DNA from: VGBK01 sp043810615
GTDB lineage: Bacteria > Actinomycetota > Acidimicrobiia > Spongiisociales > UBA11373
Assembly: GCA_043810615.1 (NCBI GenBank)
Contig: JBDROA010000068.1
Span: 1 to 18,945 of the forward strand
Direction of reading: 5' to 3'
DNA length: 18,945 nt
Shown: positions 1-7,400 of the stretch, piece after piece
Layout: every line of letters begins with the position of its first letter
Position numbering within the stretch: the stretch's first letter is position 1
Notes under the pieces: model-generated
Told to the model about the DNA's origin: nothing
What the model saw: the letters and a program-made list of their open reading frames with translations, nothing else
The model's database searches: none
Program-made: the position numbers and the translations under genes

Positions 1-852
1 CGCCGGCTCCACAACAGGCGCCACTTCCACAAAAGGCACCGCCTCCGCCACCGGGGCCGGCTCCACAACAGGCGCCACTTCCACAAAAGGCACCGCCTCC
101 GCCACCGGGGCCGGCTCCACAACAGGCGCCGGCTCCACAAAAGGCACCGCCTCCGCCACCGGAGCCGCCACCTCGCCGCGCTCCCGGGCGTCGACGAAGG
201 CCTGCACGTCCCGACGCGTGATGCGCCCCTCATGGCCCGTGCCGCGGATGGCCGACAGGTCGAGGCCGTGCTCGGCAGCGAGCTTGCGCACCACCGGTGA
301 CAGGAAGCCGAGGTCGGCCGGAGCGGCGGTCACCGCGCCGACGATCGGGGCTGCCGCCTCGGGAAGCGGGGCAGCGGTCGGAGGCTCCTCGACGGGCGCA
401 AGCACTGCCGACTCGGGGGCCGGGGCGGGCGCCACCGGGGCCGCGGCGAGCGCCACCGGCTCCGGGATCAGGGTCGGCGGCGCCGCGACGGCCGCCGGGG
501 CCTCGGGAAGCGGCACCTGGGTTGCCGCCGGCGCGATGTCGAAGACCGGGACCATGGTGGCGGCGCCCGCCTCGCCGGCCGAAGCGGCCGCCGGCGGGAC
601 GGCGGGCATCTCGGCGGCTTCGCCGATGACAGCCAGCGGGGTCCCCACCGGAACGGTTTCGCCGGCCGGCACCAGGATCTCCAGCACCACCCCGGCCGTC
701 GGCGAGGGCACCTCGGTGTCCACCTTGTCGGTGGAGACCTCCAGGAGCACCTCGTCTTCGGCGATCGGGTCACCCGGCTGCTTGGCCCAGCGGAGGATCG
801 TCCCCTCCGTGACCGTCTCCCCCAACTGGGGCATGCGAACCGTGACCGCCAT
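1..852 (-). CDS. Dihydrolipoamide acyltransferase (E2) of a 2-oxoacid dehydrogenase complex, N-terminal part; catalytic domain lies off the window
   Basis: E2 core of a 2-oxoacid dehydrogenase complex, which carries the acyl group from E1 on a swinging lipoyl arm. The first 284 residues are visible; the frame is still open at base 1. Residues 1-78 form a lipoyl domain with the lipoylation lysine in STDKVDTEV (Lys43). An Ala/Pro-rich linker follows. Residues about 180-220 form a peripheral-subunit (E1/E3) binding domain with LSPVVRKLAAEHGLDL and GTGHEGRITRRDV. Then comes a Pro/Val/Glu/Ala repeat linker. The ATG is preceded by AGGAGGAG, with 11 bases between the E1 stop and this start. It is third in the lpd-E1-E2 operon. 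The acyl substrate (pyruvate or branched-chain) cannot be told without the catalytic domain. The family and domain order are clear. Confidence 0.93.
   Translation of the reverse strand, partial: MAVTVRMPQLGETVTEGTILRWAKQPGDPIAEDEVLLEVSTDKVDTEVPSPTAGVVLEILVPAGETVPVGTPLAVIGEAAEMPAVPPAAASAGEAGAATMVPVFDIAPAATQVPLPEAPAAVAAPPTLIPEPVALAAAPVAPAPAPESAVLAPVEEPPTAAPLPEAAAPIVGAVTAAPADLGFLSPVVRKLAAEHGLDLSAIRGTGHEGRITRRDVQAFVDARERGEVAAPVAEAVPFVEPAPVVEPAPVAEAVPFVEVAPVVEPAPVAEAVPFVEVAPVVEPA
5..166. repeat. Three tandem copies of a 54-base repeat inside the E2 linker
   Basis: Units lie at 5-58, 59-112 and 113-166. The first two are identical by eye. The third differs by a short change in the middle (acttccac becomes ggctccac) and one base near its end. 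Each unit is 18 codons, so the frame is kept. On the minus strand it encodes an APVAEAVPFVEVAPVVEP unit. Each unit uses the same T-ending codons (CCT, TTT, GTT), which are rare in the neighbouring genes. That points to recent duplication rather than convergence on a Pro/Ala composition. The array may continue beyond base 1. Confidence 0.9.
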
Positions 853-863
853 GAGTGCTCCTC

Positions 864-2831
864 CTAGGTATGTGCCAGAGAAAGGACTGCGGCGAGGATA
901 TCCGCCGGCCGGAGAAGGGAGGCCTTCTCGAGCACGGAATCGAATGGAAGCGGGGCGAGCCGCGGCGTCACCCGCCGCACCGGGGCATCCAGGTGCCAGA
1001 AGGCATCCTGGGTGACCCGGGCGGCCACTTCGGCCCCCACCCCGCCGAAGGGCAAGCTGTCGTGGGCCACCACCAGGCGGCCGGTGCGAACCACGGAGGC
1101 GAGCACCGCCTCCCAGTCGAGGGGCGCCAGGGTCTGCAGGTCGAGGACCTCCAGGGACACGCCCTCGGCGGCGGCCTCTTCTGCGGCCTGGAGGGCCGCG
1201 CCCACCGCCGTCCCCCAGGCCACCACGGTCACGTCGTCGCCCGAGCGGGCCAGGCGCGCCTCCCCCAGGGCGATCTGGTACTCGCCCCCCGGGAGGGCGG
1301 CCTTTGCCCCGGCGTAGAGGCCCACCGACTCGAGGAAGACCACCGGGCCGGGATCCCGCACCGCCGCCGCCAGCAGGCCTTTGGCCGCGGCCGCCGTGGC
1401 CGGGACCACCACCGTGAGGCCGGGGCAGGCAACGGCGGCCGCGGGGCCCCCGAAGAGATCCGGCCCGGAGTACGGCCCCGGCCCACAGGGCACCCGCAGC
1501 ACCAGGGGCACCGGTTCGCCGGTCACCAGACGGGCCCCGGCAGCGTGCCCCGCCAGCAACCCGAGCGAGGCCGGGAGATGGCGGGCCGGAACCTCGGCCA
1601 CCGGGCGCAGGCCGCTCAGGGCGGCGCCCACCGCCGCCCCCACCAGGCCCGGGCCGGCGGTGGGGAAGTCGATGACCCGCGTGGGGCCGTACCGCTCCAG
1701 CAAACCCCGGGTGATCCCGTGGGGCCCGCCCAGGCGGCCCACGTCGGGGCCCAGCACCACCACCGCCGCGTCCCGCCCCATCTCCTCGTCCAGCGCCCGG
1801 GCCAGAGCCTCCCCCAGGGTCACCTCAGGCCCCGCCCACGCGGGCGGCCGGGCCTCGCTCCGGGGGGCGGCGACCACCGGGCCCGCCTCCGCGGCGTCGG
1901 GATCTGCCTGTTCGCGGGCCCAGTCGAGCGTCCGGGTCACCCGGGAACGCACTCGCTGCTCCAGGTGGGACCGCCGGGCCTCGTCGAGCACGCCCCGGCT
2001 GCCCAGGTATTCCTCGAAGCGCGGCAGAGGATCTCGGGCCAGCCAGGATCGTCGAGCTTCGGGATCCGCATAGGCAGCCCTATCGCCGACGTGGTGCCCC
2101 TCGTAGCGGAAGGTGACCGCCTCCACCAGGCTCGGCCCTTCGCCGGAGCGCGCCCGCTCCACCGCCTCCCGGGCGGCGGCGTAGACCTCGAGCACGTCGT
2201 TGCCGTCGACCACTGTGCCGGGGATGCCGTAGCCGTCGGCCCGGTGGGCGGTGTAGGCCAGACGGGAGACGCCCTCGTTGGGCAGGGAGTAGGCGTACTG
2301 GTTGTTTTCCACGGCGAAGACCACCGGCAGTCCCAGCACCGCGGCGGTGTTGACCGCCTCATGCCACGCCCCGGTCGCGGCCGCCCCTTCACCGCAGCAC
2401 GCCATAGCCACGCGGGCCTCCCTCCGGGAGGCGAAAGCGAGGGCGCAGCCCACGGCCACCGCCACCCCGTCGGCCGTGGATCCCGAGACGCCCAGGACGC
2501 CCTTGCCCGGAGCCGGAGCCCCGAAAGCCCGGCGTCCCCCCGACGGCCCGGCGGCCTTGCCGAAGAGGTCGAGCAGAGCATCTTCGAGGGCGACCCCCCG
2601 GACCAGGCCGGCGAGCAGGTCGCGGTGCCCCCCGCCGAACACGTCACCCGAATCGAGGGCGGAGGCGAAGCCCACCTGGGCCGCCTCCTGACCCGAACCC
2701 GGGTACCGCAAGCCGCCCCGGCCGGCTTCCCCGGCCTCGAGCAGGGAGGCCTCGAGGATGCGCCCGGTGAGCATCCACTCGTAGAGGGCGAGCAACTGGG
2801 CCTCGCTCAACTCCACGGCGGCGCCGCGCAT
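864..2831 (-). CDS. Fused E1 alpha-beta component of a 2-oxoacid dehydrogenase, with missing active-site residues
   Basis: Thiamine diphosphate-dependent decarboxylase that normally feeds acyl groups to E2. One 655-residue chain holds an alpha half (about 1-300), a short linker (about 305-335) and a beta half (about 336-655). Alpha shows the cofactor loop as GEG (147-149) to NN (176-177), where GDG is usual, and FRYEGHHVGD. Beta shows GPDVGRLGG, VGAAVGAALSGLRPVAEV and CPGLTVVVP. In the beta half the usual glutamate of a P-x-x-E-x-G motif is Gly393, and the His of the usual HSQ segment is absent. The ATG at 2831 was chosen because GAGGAGGAG lies just upstream; the frame is also open back to 2909. 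It starts 22 bases after the lpd stop. Family certain, activity uncertain. Confidence 0.9.
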   Translation of the reverse strand: MRGAAVELSEAQLLALYEWMLTGRILEASLLEAGEAGRGGLRYPGSGQEAAQVGFASALDSGDVFGGGHRDLLAGLVRGVALEDALLDLFGKAAGPSGGRRAFGAPAPGKGVLGVSGSTADGVAVAVGCALAFASRREARVAMACCGEGAAATGAWHEAVNTAAVLGLPVVFAVENNQYAYSLPNEGVSRLAYTAHRADGYGIPGTVVDGNDVLEVYAAAREAVERARSGEGPSLVEAVTFRYEGHHVGDRAAYADPEARRSWLARDPLPRFEEYLGSRGVLDEARRSHLEQRVRSRVTRTLDWAREQADPDAAEAGPVVAAPRSEARPPAWAGPEVTLGEALARALDEEMGRDAAVVVLGPDVGRLGGPHGITRGLLERYGPTRVIDFPTAGPGLVGAAVGAALSGLRPVAEVPARHLPASLGLLAGHAAGARLVTGEPVPLVLRVPCGPGPYSGPDLFGGPAAAVACPGLTVVVPATAAAAKGLLAAAVRDPGPVVFLESVGLYAGAKAALPGGEYQIALGEARLARSGDDVTVVAWGTAVGAALQAAEEAAAEGVSLEVLDLQTLAPLDWEAVLASVVRTGRLVVAHDSLPFGGVGAEVAARVTQDAFWHLDAPVRRVTPRLAPLPFDSVLEKASLLRPADILAAVLSLAHT

Positions 2832-2853
2832 CTCGGTCAACTCCTCCTCCTCC

Positions 2854-4224
2854 TCAGTGCAGACTGCGTCCGGCGGCGGCGAGCAGGGTTTCCCCCACCA
2901 CCTCGGCAAGAGTGGGATGCCCGTGGATGAACGCCGCCGCCTCGGAGGGCAGCGCCTCCCAGCCCACGGCCAGCACCATCTCGTGGATCAGTTCCCCGGC
3001 AGCCGGCCCGGCGATGGTGGCCCCGAGGATGGGGCCGCCCACCTCGGAGACGACCTTGACCAGGCCACGGCTCTCGCCGCGGATCATGGCCCGGGCCGCC
3101 CCCTGGAAGCCGTGGCTGTGGGTGGCCACCTGGTAGCCGGCCGCCCGGGCCCGCTCCTCGGTGAGGCCCACAGCGGCCACCTCGGGCCGGGTGTAGACGA
3201 TCGCCGGCACCGCCCGGTAGTCGACCGGTGCCGCCCGGCCGGTGGCGATGTGGGTGACGGCCGCAATGCCCTCGGCAAACCCGGCGTGGGCCAACTGCGG
3301 CGTGCCGGCCACGATGTCGCCCACGGCGTACACCCCGGGCTCGGCAGTCTGCTGGGTGCCCGGGTCCACCTTCACGAAGCCACGGTCCACCTCGACCCGG
3401 GTGCTCTCGAGCCCCACCCCGGCAGTGACTGGCGCCCGTCCCACGGCGATCAGGGTCACATCCACCGCCGCCGACCCACCCTCGTAGGGGACCACCACTC
3501 CCTCGGGGGTGAGGACGGCCGGGCCCACCGCGGTGCCGGTGTGGATCTCGACGCCCCGCGAGGCCAGTTCCCGGTGCAGCACCCGGGCCGCCTCGGGTTC
3601 CATGCCGGAGAGAACCTGCTCCATGACCTCAAACAAGTAGACCTTGCTGCCCAGGTCGGAGAGGAAAGAGGCGAACTCGCACCCGATGGCCCCGGCTCCG
3701 ATGACCGCCACCCGGCCCGGGCGCTCGGCCCATTCGAGAGCATGATCCGAGGTCACGATACGCTCCCCGTCCACCTCGTAGCCGGGAAGGCTACGGGGCA
3801 CCGCTCCCATTGCCAGGACGATCCCCTGCCCGGTGAGGCGCCGCTCGCCTTCGCCCCCGGAGACCACCACCCCGCCGGGGAGGTCGAGCCTCCCGGTGCC
3901 GGCCAGCACCTCGACCCCGCGCTGGCGGAGAAGCCCGCCCAGGCCGCGATGCAACTGGTCCACGATGCGACCCTTACGCTCCCGGGCCCGCCCCCAGTCG
4001 AGGCCCGGAGGAGCAGCGACCACCCCGAACTCCGCCGCCCCGGCGACCTCAGCAAACACCCCGGCCGTCTCCAACCACGCCTTGGTGGGCACGCAGCCCC
4101 TATGAAGGCAGGCGCCCCCCACCAGATCCCTCTCGACCAGGGCCACCGAGAGGCCGAAGTTGTGGGCATAGAGGGCCGCCCCATAGCCGCCCGGGCCCCC
4201 GCCGATGATGACCACGTCGTGCAA
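2854..4224 (-). CDS. lpd: Dihydrolipoyl dehydrogenase (E3)
   Basis: FAD flavoprotein that reoxidises the dihydrolipoyl groups of E2 and passes electrons to NAD+. The N-terminal FAD-binding motif is VVIIGGGPGGYGAAL. The redox disulfide is in GGACLHRGCVPTKAW. A second dinucleotide fold is VAVIGAGAIGCEFASFLSDLG. The FAD-binding motif near YAVGDIVAGTPQLAHAG is present. The C-terminal catalytic His/Glu pair is in HGHPTLAEVVGE. All expected catalytic residues are present. The start is taken as TTG at 4224, with GGGGG just upstream, giving MHDVVIIGGG. An ATG at 4284 is in frame but would lie upstream of a likely -10 box (4250-4255) and adds a tail untypical of the family. First gene of the E3-E1-E2 operon. 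Confidence 0.95.
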   Translation of the reverse strand: MHDVVIIGGGPGGYGAALYAHNFGLSVALVERDLVGGACLHRGCVPTKAWLETAGVFAEVAGAAEFGVVAAPPGLDWGRARERKGRIVDQLHRGLGGLLRQRGVEVLAGTGRLDLPGGVVVSGGEGERRLTGQGIVLAMGAVPRSLPGYEVDGERIVTSDHALEWAERPGRVAVIGAGAIGCEFASFLSDLGSKVYLFEVMEQVLSGMEPEAARVLHRELASRGVEIHTGTAVGPAVLTPEGVVVPYEGGSAAVDVTLIAVGRAPVTAGVGLESTRVEVDRGFVKVDPGTQQTAEPGVYAVGDIVAGTPQLAHAGFAEGIAAVTHIATGRAAPVDYRAVPAIVYTRPEVAAVGLTEERARAAGYQVATHSHGFQGAARAMIRGESRGLVKVVSEVGGPILGATIAGPAAGELIHEMVLAVGWEALPSEAAAFIHGHPTLAEVVGETLLAAAGRSLH

Positions 4225-4249
4225 GAAACCCCCAGCAATCGCCTGACCC

Positions 4250-4255
4250 GAGGTT
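4250..4255 (-). promoter_or_regulatory. Possible -10 box for the lpd operon
   Basis: On the minus strand the sequence reads TAACCT, about 25 bases upstream of the proposed TTG start, leaving room for a short leader and the GGGGG ribosome site. It fits the actinobacterial TAnnnT pattern. No convincing -35 hexamer is visible, so this is tentative. Confidence 0.3.
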
Positions 4256-4372
4256 AGCCGCCGACAGGTCCCACACCCTGCCACTCAGCGTGACCGGGGT
4301 AGCCTGGTCCCGTGGCCTACTGCCGACCCATTCTGCCCGGCGAGCCGCCCACCCCGGGCGGTTCTCCCCCCG

Positions 4373-5029
4373 GTGGTGACAGTGACTGAGCCCTCTTCCC
4401 GGACGATGCTGCCGTCCGGGGACGGCATCACCCTGGAGGCTCGCTGGGACCTGCCCCCGGCCCCCCGCGGTGCGGCGGTGGTGCTGTGCCACCCGCACCC
4501 GCTCTACGGGGGAAGCATGGAGGTGCCGCTGCTGCGCACGGTGGCAGCCCGCTTGGTCGGCGCCGGCTGCCCGGTGCTCCGCTTCAACTTCCGCGGGGTG
4601 GGGGCCTCTACCGGCTCGTGGAGCGGGGGGGAGGCCGAGGTCGACGACGTGGCCGCCGCCGCCGGGGCCGCCGCCGCCGCCTTCCCCCACCTCCCCCTCG
4701 CCCTCGCCGGATGGTCCTTCGGGGCGGTGGCCGCCCTCCACTGGCAGGCCGATGCCGCCGGCACGGGCCCCTTCGCCGGGATCGCCCCACCCGTCCCCAC
4801 CGGCCCGGCCCCCGGCCTTCCCCCACCGCAGGGGCTGGCCCCCGCCCCGCGCCTCTTCCTCATCGGGGACCGCGACCAGTTCACCGCCGTGGAGGATCTG
4901 CGCGCCTACGCCGCGACCATCGGAGCTGCCTTACAGGTGCTGCCCGGGAGCGACCACTTCTTCTTCGGACGGGAGGGACGGGTCGCCGACGCGGTGGCGG
5001 CCCACCTCACCGCGTTTCCCGGGACCTGA
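4373..5029 (+). CDS. Alpha/beta hydrolase, dienelactone hydrolase-like (COG2945 type)
   Basis: Small cytoplasmic serine hydrolase of 218 residues with an unknown substrate. Seen in the sequence: LCHPHPLYGG at 38-47 (oxyanion-region motif of this group), RFNFRGVGASTGSW at 70-83, nucleophile elbow GWSFGA with Ser115, the acid in GDRDQF (Asp166 or Asp168), and the catalytic His195 in GSDHFFFG. No signal peptide is present. The start is uncertain: GTG codons at 4373, 4376 and 4382 and an ATG at 4406 are all in frame, and none has a good ribosome site. The upstream gene lpd is divergent, so this is probably its own transcription unit. Its C terminus is close to the convergent small gene ending at 5045. 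Confidence 0.85.
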   Translation: MVTVTEPSSRTMLPSGDGITLEARWDLPPAPRGAAVVLCHPHPLYGGSMEVPLLRTVAARLVGAGCPVLRFNFRGVGASTGSWSGGEAEVDDVAAAAGAAAAAFPHLPLALAGWSFGAVAALHWQADAAGTGPFAGIAPPVPTGPAPGLPPPQGLAPAPRLFLIGDRDQFTAVEDLRAYAATIGAALQVLPGSDHFFFGREGRVADAVAAHLTAFPGT

Positions 5030-5044
5030 CCGCCCCGGGGGCGT

Positions 5045-5257
5045 TCAGCCGGACCGAAAGCCGCGGTTGCGGGCCTCGGCGAGGGTGTCGGGTGAGAAGG
5101 ACGCCACCAGGGCCCGGGCAATCAGGTCCTCGCCCTCCACCCGGTGGCGCAGCGCCTCGAACCGGGCCTCATCATCGCAGTCGTAGACCCGCATCTCGTC
5201 GCGCAAGCCGACGAAGCGGTGATCGGCAAATCGGCGCAAACGCCCCATACTCTCCAT
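5045..5257 (-). CDS. Small conserved-looking protein of unknown function
   Basis: I do not recognise this 70-residue protein. It is charged and Arg/Glu/Asp-rich (FADHRFVGLRDEMRVYDCDDEARFEALRHRV), has no membrane segment or signal, and looks soluble and mostly helical. Two ATG codons are possible: 5257 (70 aa) or 5248 (67 aa). GAAGGATGGAGAG just upstream could serve either. It follows the lipoprotein gene by about 50 bases on the same strand and may share its transcript. Support comes from gene-like amino acid composition and position, not from homology, so a spurious frame remains possible. Confidence 0.55.
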   Translation of the reverse strand: MESMGRLRRFADHRFVGLRDEMRVYDCDDEARFEALRHRVEGEDLIARALVASFSPDTLAEARNRGFRSG

Positions 5258-5307
5258 CCTTCACGAACCGGCCCGACCCTAGCCGAGCGGACGGCAGCAG
5301 GCGCCCG

Positions 5308-5712
5308 TCAGGAGGTGTTGAGGCTCACTACCGCGGCAGCCAGCCCCGAGCCTCCCGGTTGGATGATGAGGCTCCCCCGCAGCTCGCCCCGGCTGAACTC
5401 GATCCGCCAGGTGAACGTGTCCCCCTCGGAGAAGTCCACCACATACCCGGCACTCACCAGGCTCACCGTGTAGTACTGCACCACCGCCGTGGCATCCTGG
5501 CGGAGGGTGAGGGCGAACTCGGTGCGGTGGTTCACCCGGTCCACCAGGGTCGAGCCCACCACCGCCCCGTCGGGCACCGGGAAACCCGAAGGGACGGACG
5601 CCGGGATCTTGCCCTCGCCGAAGGTGATCGGCTCGTCGTCGCCGCCACAGCCGGCGACCAGGGCGGCCAGGGCACAGAGCGCCACGACAAGGATGATCCG
5701 ACGGAAGCTCAC
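5308..5712 (-). CDS. Small secreted lipoprotein of unknown function
   Basis: This 134-residue protein starts with a short basic stretch (MSFRR), a hydrophobic core and the lipobox LVAGC at about 18-22, so Cys22 should be lipidated and the protein anchored outside the membrane. The mature part has the pattern PSGFPVPDGAVVGST followed by a beta-rich region with FALTLRQDATAVVQYYTVSL and a C-terminal GSLIIQPGGS. That pattern is common in small actinobacterial lipoproteins, but I cannot assign a function. The start is GTG at 5712. A TAGCAT element nine bases before it could be a -10 box for a nearly leaderless message. It lies 47 bases downstream of the mutase stop. Confidence 0.8.
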   Translation of the reverse strand: MSFRRIILVVALCALAALVAGCGGDDEPITFGEGKIPASVPSGFPVPDGAVVGSTLVDRVNHRTEFALTLRQDATAVVQYYTVSLVSAGYVVDFSEGDTFTWRIEFSRGELRGSLIIQPGGSGLAAAVVSLNTS

Positions 5713-5759
5713 AGCGGCGCCATGCTACTCCGACACCTCCCCTTTCCCGGCGAGCCGGC

Positions 5760-7400
5760 TCAAACCCGGGGCGGCTCCCGGTAGGCCCCGAACACCGACT
5801 GGAGGGCGATCACGATCTCCCCTTCGCTGGCCCGGGCCCGGGCCGCCGCCACCAGCGGCTCCATGAGGTTGGCGTCGCCCTGCGCCGCCGCCACCAGGTC
5901 GCTCAGGGCCCGGTCCACCGCCTCCTGGTCGCGGCCGGCACGCCCCTCGCGGAGCCGCCGGCACTGCTGTTCCTCGACCTCGCCGGGGATGCGCAGGATC
6001 TCGAGCTCGTCGCCCCCCTCCTGCACGAAGCGGTTCACCCCCACGATGACCCGTTCCCCCGACGACACCGCCTTCTCGAACTCGTAGGCCGAGTCGCCCA
6101 GGGCCCGCTGGAACCACCCTTCCTCGATGCCGCGCAGCACCCCGGCGAGCATCGACCCGCCGCCGAGACGGTCGACGTGGGCCAAGATCGCCTCGGCCCG
6201 CTGCTCCATGCGGTCGGTCGCCTCCTCCACGAACCAGGATCCGCCCAGGGGGTCGATGGTGTCGGCCACCCCGGTCTCCTCGGCGATGACCTGCTGGGTG
6301 CGCAGGGCGATCTCGGCGGCCCGTTCCGTAGGCAGGGCGTAGACCTCGTCGAGAGCATTGGTATGGAGGCTCTGAGTGCCGCCGAGCACCGCCGCCAGCG
6401 CCTCGATGGTGGTGCGCACGACGTTGTTGTCGGGTTGCTGGGCGGTGAGGGAGACCCCTGCGGTCTGGGTGTGGAAGCGCAGCTTCAGGGACCGCTCGTC
6501 CCGGGCGCCGTAGCGATCCCGCATCCAGCGGGCCCAGATGCGCCGGGCCGCTCGGAACTTGGCGATCTCCTCGAAGAAGTCGATGTGGGCGTCGAAGAAG
6601 AAGGAGAGGCGGGGGGCGAACTCGTCCACGTCCATCCCCCGGGCCCGGCAGGCCTCCACGTAGGCGAAGCCGTCGCCCAGAGTGAAGGCCAATTCCTGGG
6701 CGGCCGTGGCCCCGGCCTCGCGGATGTGGTAACCCGACACGGAAATGGTGTTCCACTGCGGCACCCGCCCGGCGCAGAATGCGATCATGTCGGTGATCAT
6801 CCGCAGGTGGGGTTCGGGCGGGAAGATCCACTCCTTCTGGGCGATGTACTCCTTGAAGATGTCGTTCTGCAGGGTGCCCCGGACTCGCTCCCAGTCCACC
6901 CCCTGCTCCTCGGCGGCCACCAGCAAGAAGGCGAAGACCACCTGGGCCGGGCCGTTGATGGTCATGGACACCGACACCTCGCCAAGAGGGATGCCCTCGA
7001 ACAGGCGCCCCATATCGTCGGCGGTGTCCACCGCCACCCCGCAAACCCCCACCTCGCCCCGGGCGAGGACGTGGTCGGAGTCGAGGCCCAGGAGGGTGGG
7101 CATGTCGAAGGCCACCGACACCCCGTGCTGCCCTTGCTCCAGCAGGTGGCGAAGGCGGCGATTGGTGTCCTCGACCCCGGCGAACCCGGCGAACTGGCGG
7201 ATGGTCCACGGCTTCCCCCGGTAGCCGGTGGGGTGGATGCCCCGGGTGTAGGGGTACTCACCGGGGTAGCCGATCCCCTCCGGTGGCTCGCCGTCGGCGG
7301 GCAGGCCCAGGGGCGGCACCTCCTCGAAGGAGAGGGTGATGAAGCGCTCCCGCCGCTTCGGGGACCGGCGGTACACCTCCTCCCAGTCCCGGCGGCTCAC
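5760..7400 (-). CDS. Acyl-CoA mutase large subunit, isobutyryl-CoA mutase-like, B12-dependent family
   Basis: Radical acyl-CoA carbon-skeleton mutase, 546 residues, substrate-binding barrel only. The C-terminal cobalamin-binding domain is absent, as in split large subunits, so a small B12-binding partner must be encoded elsewhere. Seen: YPYTRGIHPTGYRGKPWTIR, FDMPTLLGLDSDH, FKEYIAQKEWIFPP, RFHTQTAGVSLTAQQPDNN, GGTQSLHTNALDE and GVADTIDPLGGSWF. The residues that fix substrate choice are Phe70, Ala97 and Gln188. Methylmalonyl-CoA mutase has Tyr and Arg at the first and last; isobutyryl-CoA mutase has Phe and Gln. GTG at 7400 overlaps the upstream zinc-ribbon stop in a GTGA, which supports this start. 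Expect an automatic label of methylmalonyl-CoA mutase, which I think is misleading. Confidence 0.93.
   Translation of the reverse strand: MSRRDWEEVYRRSPKRRERFITLSFEEVPPLGLPADGEPPEGIGYPGEYPYTRGIHPTGYRGKPWTIRQFAGFAGVEDTNRRLRHLLEQGQHGVSVAFDMPTLLGLDSDHVLARGEVGVCGVAVDTADDMGRLFEGIPLGEVSVSMTINGPAQVVFAFLLVAAEEQGVDWERVRGTLQNDIFKEYIAQKEWIFPPEPHLRMITDMIAFCAGRVPQWNTISVSGYHIREAGATAAQELAFTLGDGFAYVEACRARGMDVDEFAPRLSFFFDAHIDFFEEIAKFRAARRIWARWMRDRYGARDERSLKLRFHTQTAGVSLTAQQPDNNVVRTTIEALAAVLGGTQSLHTNALDEVYALPTERAAEIALRTQQVIAEETGVADTIDPLGGSWFVEEATDRMEQRAEAILAHVDRLGGGSMLAGVLRGIEEGWFQRALGDSAYEFEKAVSSGERVIVGVNRFVQEGGDELEILRIPGEVEEQQCRRLREGRAGRDQEAVDRALSDLVAAAQGDANLMEPLVAAARARASEGEIVIALQSVFGAYREPPRV

Noticed and set aside
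5..166. CRISPR-like or mobile repeat array
   Set aside because: The repeats are directly adjacent without spacers, are multiples of three bases and encode a coherent Pro/Ala/Val linker in E2.
855..2930. A long open frame (691 codons) on the plus strand across the E1 gene
   Set aside because: It is antisense to a well-supported enzyme, has His/Gly/Arg/Pro-rich low-complexity composition and no recognisable domain. Such frames are expected opposite genes in very GC-rich DNA.
2857..4257. A 466-codon plus-strand open frame across lpd
   Set aside because: It is a shadow of lpd with no family motifs and a His/Gly/Pro-rich composition.
4225..4284. Extended N terminus of lpd from the ATG at 4284
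   Set aside because: The added residues are untypical of the family, and a TAACCT box and GGGGG site favour the downstream TTG.
4312..4389. Small peptide from GTG at 4312 (25 codons) behind a TAGCCT box
   Set aside because: Position looks suggestive for a leaderless start, but the Pro/Gly-rich peptide has no other support and overlaps the hydrolase start.
5031..5043. CGCCCCGGGGGCG between the hydrolase and the small gene as a terminator
   Set aside because: It is an almost loop-free palindrome of C and G only, which is common by chance at this base composition.
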